Assembly (NCBI GenBank): GCA_964541025.1
Contig: CAZIOW010000017.1
Coordinates: forward strand, 1 to 36,898
Source of the DNA: JAGDXO01 sp964541025
GTDB lineage: Archaea; Thermoplasmatota; Thermoplasmata; Thermoplasmatales; GCA-001856825
Reading direction: 5' to 3'
Length of the DNA: 36,898 nt
Shown: one piece after another, positions 21,037 through 29,214 of the stretch
Layout: the number at the start of each line of letters is the position of its first letter
Numbering within the stretch: position 1 is the first letter of the stretch
The notes under the pieces: generated by a model
Told to the model about the DNA's origin: nothing
Seen by the model: only the letters and a program-made list of their open reading frames with translations
The model's database searches: none
Position numbers and translations under genes: made by a program

Positions 21037-21615
21037 TTACATTGGGGACTTTACGTTGGTAGCCACAGCAATGAGTGGTACCGCCCCAGTAACCACTGCG
21101 GAAGAGGTTGGGTTATATCCATTGAACTGGATATAGAAGTTGTCTCCTTTGCCGAATAAGAATGGTTGCCTGAAGGTCACTATTCTGGGTATGTCAGCTC
21201 CGCCTACTCCCTGCAATGAATAAACGTTAGTTATACCTCCAGAAATATCCTTTCCGTAACCCATCCTGACAGCGAATAGGTCTGTACTCTGCGGTATCTC
21301 CATACCATAGAAGGCAAAGGCTTTGTCCACTATAATTGTTCCTGCAAGGGCATAGTACCATCCAGTTGTCAGTGCGGGAATTTGGATAGCAAACTGTTCC
21401 GTATTGGCGGTAACTGGGAATATTGTGCTTAGTATTCCACCAGTCTGGGGTAGGAAGTCTTCGTTTGGCATTGCGTCTCTGAGGAAGGTCTCGCTTGCGT
21501 TGGCTCCAGCTACTTTCTTTATGTAGTAGCTCGTCAGTGCGTCTGCAATCTCCTGTTGTTTGGTCCTAAATGCGTCAGAGCTTATCAGCTTTGACGTTAT
21601 GTTATAAACGACCAT
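21037..21615 (-). CDS. Probable virion protein under the late promoter, 192 aa
   Basis: The identical late promoter (21636-21650) predicts transcription from about 21615, exactly the ATG that starts MVVYNITSKLIS. This leaderless start is preferred to the in-frame ATG at 21633, which lies too close to the TATA box. The product has a helical start (AFRTKQQEIADALTSYYIKK), then a beta-rich body (FAIQIPALTTGWYYALAG, FYIQFNGYNPTSSAVVTGAV) without Cys or membrane helix. A capsid or major surface protein is plausible. It is isolated from the other structural genes, on the opposite strand. Confidence 0.65.
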   Translation of the reverse strand: MVVYNITSKLISSDAFRTKQQEIADALTSYYIKKVAGANASETFLRDAMPNEDFLPQTGGILSTIFPVTANTEQFAIQIPALTTGWYYALAGTIIVDKAFAFYGMEIPQSTDLFAVRMGYGKDISGGITNVYSLQGVGGADIPRIVTFRQPFLFGKGDNFYIQFNGYNPTSSAVVTGAVPLIAVATNVKSPM

Positions 21616-21635
21616 GATTAACAAATTATCCATAG

Positions 21636-21650
21636 AATATATATTAACGC
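21636..21650 (-). promoter_or_regulatory. Late-type promoter GCGTTAATATATATT, copy 3 (minus strand)
   Basis: Exact copy of 5961-5975 and 10059-10073. Its position relative to the ATG at 21615 predicts a leaderless mRNA and so decides the start of that gene. Confidence 0.75.
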
Positions 21651-21735
21651 TTTAATATGTTTAGTTCCAGTTATAATTCTGTGATTAAAGTATAACCGTT
21701 CTATTACATTTTTTATCATCTTCATTTATATTAGG

Positions 21736-21752
21736 CATAATATTTAAATTAT
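21736..21752 (+). promoter_or_regulatory. TATA box of the 21773 regulator
   Basis: GCATAATATTTAAATTA is centred about 28 bases ahead of the ATG at 21773 and predicts a leaderless transcript. The T-run after it is unusually long. Confidence 0.5.
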
Positions 21753-21772
21753 TTTTATGTATGTAAGTTTTG

Positions 21773-22036
21773 ATGGAATCTGAAAGGGAAAGCATAGAGA
21801 TTGTCAAGCGAATTATAAATGACCTCATGAAAGAATACGGCGTTGTCTATTATGGACAGCTCATAATGAGAATCAGAAGGGAAGCGAAAAACAATCCTGA
21901 ACTGTACGAATGGGCTTTTGATGAGAATGATGAGATACGGCAAAGGAGAATACTGAAGCTCCTTCAGGATATGGGTTATATGAGTGTGAGGAGAAAATAC
22001 GGCGTAAAAGCATTTAAAAGAAATAAAAACAACTAA
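21773..22036 (+). CDS. Probable winged-helix regulator, 87 aa
   Basis: Helical start (ESIEIVKRIINDLMKEYG), then VYYGQLIMRIRREAKN as the helix-turn-helix, and RQRRILKLLQDMGYMSVRRKYGVKAFK as last helix plus wing. This is the form of small wHTH transcription factors. The ATG at 21773 is chosen over a TTG at 21770. It is one of only two rightward genes inside the leftward arm, with its own promoter close to the late promoter at 21636, so it may regulate the late switch. That role is inferred. Confidence 0.6.
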   Translation: MESERESIEIVKRIINDLMKEYGVVYYGQLIMRIRREAKNNPELYEWAFDENDEIRQRRILKLLQDMGYMSVRRKYGVKAFKRNKNN

Positions 22037-22203
22037 ATTCTGCTTCTGTTCAGGTTCTTATAGTCCTGCAATTCCTTATACGCTTCCAGCAATTCCATCA
22101 AGCCTACTTCTGCATTTTTATATTTACCTACGAATTCCTTGAAAGCCTTATAGTTGTCCACAGACCTGAATTCAATGACCGCCCTTCTCCTTTCATTGCT
22201 CAT
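22033..22203 (-). CDS. Small RHH-like protein, 56 aa
   Basis: MSNERRRAVIEFRSVDNY fits a beta strand followed by two helices (KAFKEFVGKYK and VGLMELLEAYKELQDY), the order of ribbon-helix-helix regulators. It overlaps the upstream gene's stop by 4 bases (ATGA) and the convergent regulator's end by 4 bases. Last gene of the operon from 24177. DNA binding is inferred. Confidence 0.55.
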   Translation of the reverse strand: MSNERRRAVIEFRSVDNYKAFKEFVGKYKNAEVGLMELLEAYKELQDYKNLNRSRI

Positions 22204-23237
22204 TTCTTCCCACCATCAAGGCTCTTTATAAACTTCTTGAAGTTTTCATCTTTGTGGTAGAGGTAAGCTAACTGTCCTTCGGTCAGGATTGTACCACTGT
22301 CTTCAAGCCCTACATACTCCCCAGACTTGCTCTGTGCTACCGTTTTCTTCCCTTCAGGTGTGTCTATGTCCACAAATTTCAGGAACTTGGATAGCTCTTC
22401 CTTCTCCTTCTTTGTGAACTTCTCTTCAGGGATTTCTATCTGTTCCTTCTTAGGCGGTTGAGGAAGGCTCGGTGTATTCACGTTATTTTGGGGATTCGGG
22501 GCTGGATTAGGGGGGTTTGGTACCTCCGCTTTCTTCACTTCCTTCTGCCTTACTGGTACTGACTGTGCCTGTGATACATTCAGTACTGTCTGCACTCCTT
22601 CAATTACTGGCGTGATGGCGTTCTGTATCAGTTCAATGTAATCCTTGAAACTCATATTGTCCTCTCTCTTGACATTGAGTACTTTCCCCAGTTCGTTGAA
22701 TAGTTCTTCCCTTTCCTTATATTCGTTTACTATCTCCTTTATGGATTCAAGAAGCTTTAGTTTAGGCTTCTGTTCTTCAGGTACGGTCACTCCCTTTTCA
22801 CTTATCTGTTTTTCTATTTCTTCTATTTTATCTGCAAGCATGTTAAGTCCTTCTTTGAATTCCTGTGCTTCACTGCTTTCTTTAGGGGTATCTAATTGGT
22901 TCATTGTTTTCTCAATGAGCTTCTCCATAAGTTTATTGCTCAAGTCGTTTCCACTGGATTTATTCTGATTTTGATTTGTCATCATTGCAAGCATATTTTG
23001 CATAAATAACTGATTAGTCTGATTCTGACCTTTTATAATTTCAAGTATTATTGACGCTATTAAATTATCCGAGTTACTGGATGGTTTGGATTGCAACATC
23101 TGCTTTATCTCATTCATTGACTTCTCAAGCTCTGACATCTTCATTTCAAGTTCTTTGCTCTTCTGGACCTGTCTGAGATATTCCACAGGGTTTACCTGTG
23201 AATTAGTTGATTGATTATTCTGCTGGTCTTCACTCAT
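22200..23237 (-). CDS. Coiled-coil protein, 345 aa
   Basis: Residues about 15-55 form a coil (RQVQKSKELEMKMSELEKSM). A Gln/Asn/Met-rich segment follows (FMQNMLAMMTNQNQNKSSG), then coil and a Pro/Asn-rich hinge near 245-265 (PNPPNPAPNPQNNVNTP). The C-terminal domain is compact (GEYVGLEDSGTILTEGQLAY). No family recognised. The layout suits a scaffolding, minor virion or assembly protein. It overlaps the next gene by 8 bases. Confidence 0.65.
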   Translation of the reverse strand: MSEDQQNNQSTNSQVNPVEYLRQVQKSKELEMKMSELEKSMNEIKQMLQSKPSSNSDNLIASIILEIIKGQNQTNQLFMQNMLAMMTNQNQNKSSGNDLSNKLMEKLIEKTMNQLDTPKESSEAQEFKEGLNMLADKIEEIEKQISEKGVTVPEEQKPKLKLLESIKEIVNEYKEREELFNELGKVLNVKREDNMSFKDYIELIQNAITPVIEGVQTVLNVSQAQSVPVRQKEVKKAEVPNPPNPAPNPQNNVNTPSLPQPPKKEQIEIPEEKFTKKEKEELSKFLKFVDIDTPEGKKTVAQSKSGEYVGLEDSGTILTEGQLAYLYHKDENFKKFIKSLDGGKK

Positions 23238-24177
23238 CTAAATTTCCCCCTTTCTCTTTTTCCATATCGAGAAGCTTTGCTTCAAGTTTCTTATTCTTGA
23301 GTTCAAGCTCCCTGATTTTCAGTTCATATTTAGCCTTTTCAACTCCGTGAATAGAATCCTCTTCCAGTTGTTGCCTGTACCTATTTTCCCTTATACTATC
23401 AAGCACGTTTGAAATAATATTTGAATACGCCTGAAACTGTTTTGATACTTCTGGAAGGTTTTCTTCGTATCCAAAATATATGACAAATGAATCCATGATG
23501 GACTTCAAGGGCATTAGAATACCTTCTGCCCTATTCACTATATCATTCAGTCGATTATTCCTCTCTCTTAAAGTGGTATTCTCCATCTTCAACTGCTCTT
23601 CCTCAGTAGTCTCAGTCCTCCTGAGCATTGTGGATATGTAATTCGAGATGTGCTGTACTGCCATGTCCTGTGCGGTCTGAGGGTCTAAATTGGCTATTTT
23701 CTCTTTAACTACGATTGAGTGGTAGTGTTTATCAAATACCTCCAAGAGTTTCCTCATTATTGCAAGCCTTTGCTGGACTGCCTCAACTGAAAGTTTCTTT
23801 ACATCATCCCTGTAAGGTCCCATCAACTGCCTTGCCAGTTCTATGGTCTCGGTAGTAGGTGCTGACTGCTTAAGCTCCTTCTGGGTTATGGCTTCACTTA
23901 CCATACCTGCAATCGCCTGCTGTGGTGTTTGTTCTGGCTCTTTTTCTTTCTCCTGTGGCTTCAAGAACTGGGAAGTCAGGTATCCCTGTATGTCAGTCTT
24001 CGGCAATCCCTTCCTGTTGTCCATGCCCCACCTGTTCATGATGTATGCATGTGCCTCTGCTAACCACTCGTTTATTTCGCTTTTGGAAAAGCTCTGTTTA
24101 AATGGTCTGTCCTTCTGGAATTCCTTGATATACCTATTCAAAACATCAATTTCATCTTCTTTTTTATCCTCTGGCAT
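23230..24177 (-). CDS. Coiled-coil protein, 315 aa
   Basis: Starts with a charged helical domain (INEWLAEAHAYIMNRWGM) and a P/Q/E linker (EKEKEPEQTPQQAIAG). The middle is helical (VQQRLAIMRKLLEVFDKHYH, EEQLKMENTTLRERNNRLN) and the C-terminal coil runs from about 275 (KAKYELKIRELELKNKKLEA). No enzyme motifs. It shares linker style with the 22200 protein. Probably a structural or assembly partner of it. Preceded by its own promoter. Confidence 0.65.
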   Translation of the reverse strand: MPEDKKEDEIDVLNRYIKEFQKDRPFKQSFSKSEINEWLAEAHAYIMNRWGMDNRKGLPKTDIQGYLTSQFLKPQEKEKEPEQTPQQAIAGMVSEAITQKELKQSAPTTETIELARQLMGPYRDDVKKLSVEAVQQRLAIMRKLLEVFDKHYHSIVVKEKIANLDPQTAQDMAVQHISNYISTMLRRTETTEEEQLKMENTTLRERNNRLNDIVNRAEGILMPLKSIMDSFVIYFGYEENLPEVSKQFQAYSNIISNVLDSIRENRYRQQLEEDSIHGVEKAKYELKIRELELKNKKLEAKLLDMEKEKGGNLDE

Positions 24178-24203
24178 ATATTCCCAAGTACATATATAAC
24201 TCT

Positions 24204-24219
24204 GTTATATATTAATTAC
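24204..24219 (-). promoter_or_regulatory. Promoter of the 24177-22033 operon
   Basis: GTAATTAATATATAAC on the minus strand lies about 30-40 bases ahead of the ATG at 24177. It is similar to, though not the same as, the GCGTTAATATATATT late promoter. Confidence 0.5.
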
Positions 24220-24268
24220 TATTTGATAAGAAGAATATGATTGCCCCATAAAAGTATCATAACAGTTT

Positions 24269-24808
24269 CTATGATAGATAGTTCACAACCTGATGTGCAA
24301 GAGAACCTACTACTCTCATAGCTAAATAATTTCTAAGTTCCATCAAAAATTCTTCTGAAAATCGCCTTACAACATCATTAAATTTAATCTTATATTTATT
24401 TCCCATATTAAGTTCGACTGTATATCTTTCCATATCGTCCTTATAGTGCTTCTTCCATCTAATTAACGAATTGACTGTATCTACCCCAAGACTAAAATGT
24501 TTCCAATCTGTACGTAAAGGTTTCCCTAATTCATATTCATTGAAAGCTTTAATTAAATATCTGTTATATTGGTCTAACAATTCAATAGGAAAGGAATTAA
24601 GGTGATTCTTTTTTATATAATCTTTAAGATTTGTAAATACATGGTAACATTTATTTGTTGCTTCAGTTATTCCCTCATTACCCCATGTTTCCTGTACAGG
24701 TTTTATTGGGCAATGTTTTTTGCTGTAAACTTCCACGAGTACATTAAGAACTTCATCCATATCTTTGAGAAATTTATTTTTATCTATTGGAGGATAAATA
24801 TATACCAT
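24269..24808 (-). CDS. Helical protein, paralogue of 24827, 179 aa
   Basis: Aligns along its length with the upstream gene product. Shared points are YIYPPIDKNKF / YVYVPIDKDAF at the start, a YSKKHCPI / YSKTNCPL motif, ATNKCYHVF / AQSECYHIL, SFPIELL / EFPIDWV, and a helical end (EEFLMELRNYLAMRVVG / EELLLEIRDYVSSKVTP). The two conserved Cys may be structural. This copy has diverged and is more AT-rich at the DNA level. Function unknown. Confidence 0.65.
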   Translation of the reverse strand: MVYIYPPIDKNKFLKDMDEVLNVLVEVYSKKHCPIKPVQETWGNEGITEATNKCYHVFTNLKDYIKKNHLNSFPIELLDQYNRYLIKAFNEYELGKPLRTDWKHFSLGVDTVNSLIRWKKHYKDDMERYTVELNMGNKYKIKFNDVVRRFSEEFLMELRNYLAMRVVGSLAHQVVNYLS

Positions 24809-24826
24809 ATAACCACCATAATTTCG

Positions 24827-25321
24827 TTATAAATTATTTACAACAACATAAGCGGTCATGGGGGTTACCTTAGAGCTTACATAATCCCTAATCTCAAGCA
24901 ATAGCTCTTCAGATAACTGCTTGATTACATCCCTGAAATCTGCATGTTCTTCTTCGCTTATCTGTATTGCTTTTTGCTTCATGGCTTCTCTGTATGTCTT
25001 AACCCAGTACCTAAGTGCCTGCCTTAAATTCCTGAATTCTTTATCCAGCTTGAATGGATTTGGGGTAGTCAGTTCTGCCTCATGAGCCTGCTTGACCCAG
25101 TCTATGGGGAATTCCCTCAGATAATGCCTCATAAAAGTATCTTCAAAGTATAAAAGTATGTGATAACACTCACTCTGAGCTTTCCGAATCTCCTCTTCGT
25201 TCCATGCCTTATTCGCCAGAGGACAATTTGTTTTGCTGTATTTCTCTATCAATCCATGAAGGAAGTCCCTCATATCCATATAGAAGGCGTCCTTGTCTAT
25301 GGGTACATATACATAAGGCAT
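24827..25321 (-). CDS. Helical protein, tandem duplicate of 24269, 164 aa
   Basis: Helical throughout with conserved YVYVPIDKDAFYMDM start, two Cys (TNCPL, ECYHI) and a FRDVIKQLSEELLLEIRDY end. It follows the helicase gene directly. The neighbouring helicase and large coiled-coil genes suggest it belongs to the same functional unit. No family recognised. Confidence 0.65.
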   Translation of the reverse strand: MPYVYVPIDKDAFYMDMRDFLHGLIEKYSKTNCPLANKAWNEEEIRKAQSECYHILLYFEDTFMRHYLREFPIDWVKQAHEAELTTPNPFKLDKEFRNLRQALRYWVKTYREAMKQKAIQISEEEHADFRDVIKQLSEELLLEIRDYVSSKVTPMTAYVVVNNL

Positions 25322-25327
25322 GTCACT

Positions 25328-27112
25328 TCACCTCAGATAGGTCCTTGCCTTGCTTGATACATCCCTGTCTATTTCTTCAAGCAGTTTATCCTCTTTAAAA
25401 TCAATTCCTGCCCCCACACTATCGCTTAACTGCTGTAACTGGTCCCTCATTGCGTCCAAATCTGACTGTGTTATCTCTTCAATTTCGTCTGGTGTACTCT
25501 TCTGAAGTGTAGAATACATCCTTGCTGAAGCGTTATCCCCTTCTGATGTATTGGCATAGGCAATCGTAATAGCCTTCGGATGTTTCCCTTCCTTATACCT
25601 GAGAATCCTTCCCATCTTCTGTGTAAACCTCCTCTGGGATTTCACAGTAGTGCTGACAAATATTGCCACATCCATGTCTGGTACATCCAGACCTTCCACT
25701 ATCATATCTACACCTACGAGGACCTTATATTCTCCCCTCTTGAGCTTCTCCATCTCTATGCGTTTCTCATCGGCTGAAAGCCCTTTCTCACTTAGCAAAA
25801 CAAGGGTGGGTATGTCAAACATTGTTATCAAGGCTCTTGATATGTCATTAGCTGAGGTAGCGGATTCTGTAAATACAATTATCTTTGAATCTGGATTCAT
25901 GGTTAATATCCTATTAATTTTATCCACTGTCACTATTATTTTCGGTACGGTACCGCTAAGTAGCTTTTTCCTTTCGTTTGCAAGTTTCATATATACTAAA
26001 GCCTGTATTTTTATGTCCTTATCAGAAGGATTTTGCAATTTTACTGCGTCATAAATATCCCTGACACTATCGTAATTGCCTGCAATCCTACCCATTATGT
26101 CCTGTATGGTCTTTTCTATGGAAGATACCCTGCTATCATTAACTGATACATATTCCCATACTGGTATCAATGCCCTGCCGTATGTACTTAATCCCACTGG
26201 CGTTAATACATACGCTACTGGAAGCTCATCTTCCTGCCTTAAGTATCCCTTATCCTGCGGTTTCAAAGGAGTAGCCGTTAGTCCCAGCACTATCTCCTTT
26301 TCCCTTGCTATGTCCAAAAGCTTTGAGTACTCATCTGCATAGGCATGGTGTACCTCATCGAATATCACTACCCTGAAGGATTCCATTATCTCTGGATGTT
26401 GAGTGGCTGACTGGTACGTGGTTATGGTTAATGGTGTAATTATCTTCTGTTCCCCAAAGTATAATGAAGGCTCAGAACCTAACTGCCTGAATAAGTCTGC
26501 CCACTGGTTCATTATCTGTATCTGTGGCGTTATAACTATTGCTGGAATACCGTATTCCTTTATAACCATAGCTCCTACCAGTGTTTTACCCGCACCAGTA
26601 GGCAATACTATGGTAGCATGCCTGTATTCCCTGAAGTCATTTACTGCCTCAACCTGATACTCGAAGGGCTTGAACTTCTGCTCAAGCAATGGGAATAACT
26701 CCTCATTGCTAATAACATTAACAGGCAATGGTACCTCAGATTCTACCTTCTTTATAGCAGTTGTAACTGTATCTTCCAATTCCTGTGGTGTTTGTGGGGT
26801 CTGTATTTCCTGTTCCTTCTTGGCTTCATCAAGAGCCTTATCCAGTTCCTCACTGGTCTTATCCAATATCTCATCGACTGTCTGGTTAATGAAAGCGTCA
26901 AGCCTCATCTGGTCCAGTGTAGCCCCGAACATCCCTAACGCTGATTCCTTGACCTGTTTAACCTTTTCTTTTTGCTTTTCCCTTTCCTTCTCTTCTTCCT
27001 GTTTCTTCTTGAGCCTTTCTGCTTCAGTTGAAGTTACAGAAGCAATACTACCTTCAAGGGTAGTCTGCTTCTTCAGTCCTTCATCGAATAGCCTTTTCTG
27101 CTCATCTGGCAT
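25328..27112 (-). CDS. SF2 helicase, XPB/Rad25-like, with N-terminal coiled coil, 594 aa
   Basis: Helicase motifs in order: Q-like FKPFEYQVEAVNDF, Walker A LPTGAGKT (170-177), ITPQIQIMNQW (motif Ia), FDEVHHA (DEVH 252-255), GLTATP (motif III, 277-282), ILTMNPDSKIIVFTES (motif IV), VGVDMIVEGLDVPD (motif V) and QKMGRILRY (motif VI). This matches Rad25/XPB and UvrB-like SF2 enzymes. The first 130 residues are a charged coil with no match. An ATP-driven DNA translocase for replication, repair or packaging is likely; it is the only obvious ATPase in the genome. The last 60 residues are acidic and helical. Confidence 0.85.
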   Translation of the reverse strand: MPDEQKRLFDEGLKKQTTLEGSIASVTSTEAERLKKKQEEEKEREKQKEKVKQVKESALGMFGATLDQMRLDAFINQTVDEILDKTSEELDKALDEAKKEQEIQTPQTPQELEDTVTTAIKKVESEVPLPVNVISNEELFPLLEQKFKPFEYQVEAVNDFREYRHATIVLPTGAGKTLVGAMVIKEYGIPAIVITPQIQIMNQWADLFRQLGSEPSLYFGEQKIITPLTITTYQSATQHPEIMESFRVVIFDEVHHAYADEYSKLLDIAREKEIVLGLTATPLKPQDKGYLRQEDELPVAYVLTPVGLSTYGRALIPVWEYVSVNDSRVSSIEKTIQDIMGRIAGNYDSVRDIYDAVKLQNPSDKDIKIQALVYMKLANERKKLLSGTVPKIIVTVDKINRILTMNPDSKIIVFTESATSANDISRALITMFDIPTLVLLSEKGLSADEKRIEMEKLKRGEYKVLVGVDMIVEGLDVPDMDVAIFVSTTVKSQRRFTQKMGRILRYKEGKHPKAITIAYANTSEGDNASARMYSTLQKSTPDEIEEITQSDLDAMRDQLQQLSDSVGAGIDFKEDKLLEEIDRDVSSKARTYLR

Positions 27113-27123
27113 TAATCATCCCC

Positions 27124-28587
27124 CTATTTCTTCTCATTTGAGCCTTCATTATTCTCTCCTTCGTTCTCATTCCTTTCTCTATACTCTTCTTCCATTCTTC
27201 TCAACTCTTCTTCAGTAGGTTCAGGAGGAATATTTTCCTCGTTATATTCAGGCTGTTTTCCAGTATTATACCACTTCTTATCAGAATCACTCATATTATT
27301 GTACCATTGGGCTATCTCCTGCCCAATTTCATCTGCCTTCTCCAATGACTTCTTGTTGCTTATGGCTATATCAAGAACTTCTTTCAATGGGAACAGTGAA
27401 GCGTCCATCGTATCCCATGCTACCGTCAGTCCTTTGCTACTGCCTTCCTGTTCCAATCTGTTATAAGCTTCATTCAAAGCATAATTGACCCATTTCTGTA
27501 TTTCCTGCTTCTTGTAATCACTTGCCGTCCTGTACTCTGGATAATCGTTGAGATTTCTTATAACGGAATCGGCATAATAATTCCTGAAGCTCCTATTTCC
27601 CCTGAGTTCATACCTTGAAGGTGGTCTCCTCTCACTTGCACGCTGAGCTGTCTCCAGCCTTCTGCCCATAGCGTCTGCTATCTTATCGCTTACAGAATCG
27701 ACCCATGCCTTGAATTCTGCCTCAGTCTCGTCTTCCCTCTTTGAAGCCGTTACCTCAAACAGTGGATTTCCATTGCGGTCCTTCCCCGCACTCCTTACAG
27801 AAATAGTATGTTGCCACTGGTTCTTATTAGCTAAGTTATTCCTTATGATGTTTTCCCCAGTAGCCGTAACTATCCATGTGTATATGTCTGAAGGTAGGCT
27901 TGTAGTTACGTTAGGAGAAGGCGGTGTCTCTGCCCTCTGTCTTGCCTGCTGTACTTCCTGCTGTTTCCTTATTGTGTCCTCAAGCCTGTTAAGCCTGTCC
28001 ATCAATTTTGAAAGGGCGTCCCGCAATGATTCATTCTCCTGCTGTAAGGCGTCTATTCTCCTGATTGTCTCCTGTTCTGAAGGTCTTGCAACAACTATAT
28101 TCTCTGCGATATTCCTCTCTTCATTAGCCTGTGTGCCTTCAAGTCTTGGGTCTATATTTTCATACCTGAGTGAGAAGTCTATGACTGGTGATAACTTATA
28201 GCCGTTTCCTGTCAGGAGAATCCATACCCATGTGGGAAAAGTCTCAGGCGGTTCATCTGCTAAGAGCCATGCCTCCTTGATGTTCACCAGTAGCCAGTTA
28301 GGTATGGGTTCTGCCTGAAGGTAGTATTCATTTCCTAATTCATCCACTTCCCATCTCCATATTGAGAAGGACTTGAAGTATGGAGCATACCTGTGTTCAG
28401 GATGGTACCATCTTATCTGTTTTGTATATTCTCCCATGATAACTTCGTACTGGGTCTGGGATATTTCCCCGCTATCCCTCATCCTTGAAACTGCCTGCGG
28501 AATATCTGCCAGTCTTTTGTACCCTACCGTTGCTGGATTCTCACGCAATGTATAAAGAATAGTATCAAGGTCGTACTGGTAGGGCAT
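27124..28587 (-). CDS. Large coiled-coil protein, 487 aa
   Basis: The N-terminal domain is rich in Trp/Tyr (FKSFSIWRWEVDELGNEYYL, IPNWLLVNIKEAWLLADEPP). A coil spans about 175-225 (IRRIDALQQENESLRDALSK). A beta-alpha segment follows (VTATGENIIRNNLANKNQWQ) and the tail is highly acidic with E/N repeats. No family recognised. Placement directly upstream of the helicase (11 bases apart) suggests a partner, for example a DNA-anchoring or assembly protein. Confidence 0.65.
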   Translation of the reverse strand: MPYQYDLDTILYTLRENPATVGYKRLADIPQAVSRMRDSGEISQTQYEVIMGEYTKQIRWYHPEHRYAPYFKSFSIWRWEVDELGNEYYLQAEPIPNWLLVNIKEAWLLADEPPETFPTWVWILLTGNGYKLSPVIDFSLRYENIDPRLEGTQANEERNIAENIVVARPSEQETIRRIDALQQENESLRDALSKLMDRLNRLEDTIRKQQEVQQARQRAETPPSPNVTTSLPSDIYTWIVTATGENIIRNNLANKNQWQHTISVRSAGKDRNGNPLFEVTASKREDETEAEFKAWVDSVSDKIADAMGRRLETAQRASERRPPSRYELRGNRSFRNYYADSVIRNLNDYPEYRTASDYKKQEIQKWVNYALNEAYNRLEQEGSSKGLTVAWDTMDASLFPLKEVLDIAISNKKSLEKADEIGQEIAQWYNNMSDSDKKWYNTGKQPEYNEENIPPEPTEEELRRMEEEYRERNENEGENNEGSNEKK

Positions 28588-28597
28588 ATATATCTGA

Positions 28598-28628
28598 TTT
28601 TTATATTTCCATAAATCATATATATTTT
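28598..28628. promoter_or_regulatory. Crossed divergent promoters
   Basis: On the plus strand TTTTTATATTT (28598-28608) is positioned for the gene at 28646. On the minus strand AAAATATATATGATT (28614-28628) is positioned for the gene starting at 28587. The two TATA boxes face across one another, so firing of one promoter should interfere with the other. Confidence 0.5.
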
Positions 28629-28645
28629 CGCCACATTATTTTGTT

Positions 28646-29032
28646 ATGGTGGTGGGGGAACACAGGCATGATAAGAAGTCGTTCAGGCTTTATGAATACC
28701 AGTACCAGATTTTAAATTCACTGGGCAAGGATGTGAATAAAACGGTGTCCCAGTGCATAGCAAAGCTAATTGAGTGGTATAAGACACTTCCAGAATCCAT
28801 GTGGGTAGCTGATTACTTTTCCGTATATTCTAAAATCACTAAGGGCATACATACTGTAATGATATTACTGCCAGTATCAACAATTGAATCCATGAAGTCT
28901 ATCAAGGCTGTTGTGAACCCGTATTCTATTCAGAATAAGCGTGGAGTACTCAGGTTAAGGGATATACTCACCATGATATTCCACAGAATCAAGGACATGA
29001 ACGCTGAAGAAGTATATCGCATTTTAAAATAA
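28646..29032 (+). CDS. Putative DNA-binding regulator, 128 aa
   Basis: A single rightward gene within the leftward arm. The first part (KKSFRLYEYQYQILNSLGKD, NKTVSQCIAKLIEWYKTLPE) fits a beta strand with two helices, like ribbon-helix-helix domains. The second part is helical (RLRDILTMIFHRIKDMNAEE). GGTGGTGGGGG near the start is a ribosome site overlapping the first codons, so start choice is not certain. A repressor facing the helicase operon promoter is a reasonable guess. Confidence 0.55.
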   Translation: MVVGEHRHDKKSFRLYEYQYQILNSLGKDVNKTVSQCIAKLIEWYKTLPESMWVADYFSVYSKITKGIHTVMILLPVSTIESMKSIKAVVNPYSIQNKRGVLRLRDILTMIFHRIKDMNAEEVYRILK

Positions 29033-29042
29033 TAAAAAATGG

Positions 29043-29100
29043 CGGTATTTTTGTAAAAAGAAAAATACCGGTATTTTTGTAAAAAAATTTATCTTTTTTT
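29043..29100. terminator. 18-bp perfect palindrome and T-runs between convergent genes
   Basis: AAAAATACCGGTATTTTT (29061-29078) is a perfect palindrome. CGGTATTTTTGTAAAAA occurs twice (29043-29059 and 29069-29085). The region separates genes that end at 29032 (plus) and 29089 (minus) and carries T-runs for both directions, so a bidirectional terminator fits best. A protein-binding site is an alternative. Confidence 0.6.
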
Positions 29101-29214
29101 GTGTTCTTCAAGCAATGCCCTGATTACTTCCTCGAATGTCTCCACTCTAAGCTCAAATTTGAGGTTTCTCAGTTCCTGATAGGTTTCTTCCTTGACCCTT
29201 ATTAATTCACTCAT
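29089..29214 (-). CDS. Small RHH/antitoxin-like protein, 41 aa
   Basis: MSELIRVKEETYQELRNLK and FEEVIRALLEEHKKR give the strand, helix and helix of a minimal ribbon-helix-helix protein, close in form to archaeal VapB-type antitoxins (IRVKEETYQEL...TFEEVIRALL). No toxin gene is adjacent, so a repressor role is more likely. Starts inside the end of the upstream gene (ATGAGTGA). Confidence 0.65.
   Translation of the reverse strand: MSELIRVKEETYQELRNLKFELRVETFEEVIRALLEEHKKR

Noticed and set aside
21615..21633. Start of the late protein at ATG 21633
   Set aside because: It lies 3 bases from the TATA box, too close for transcription; ATG 21615 matches the predicted transcript start.
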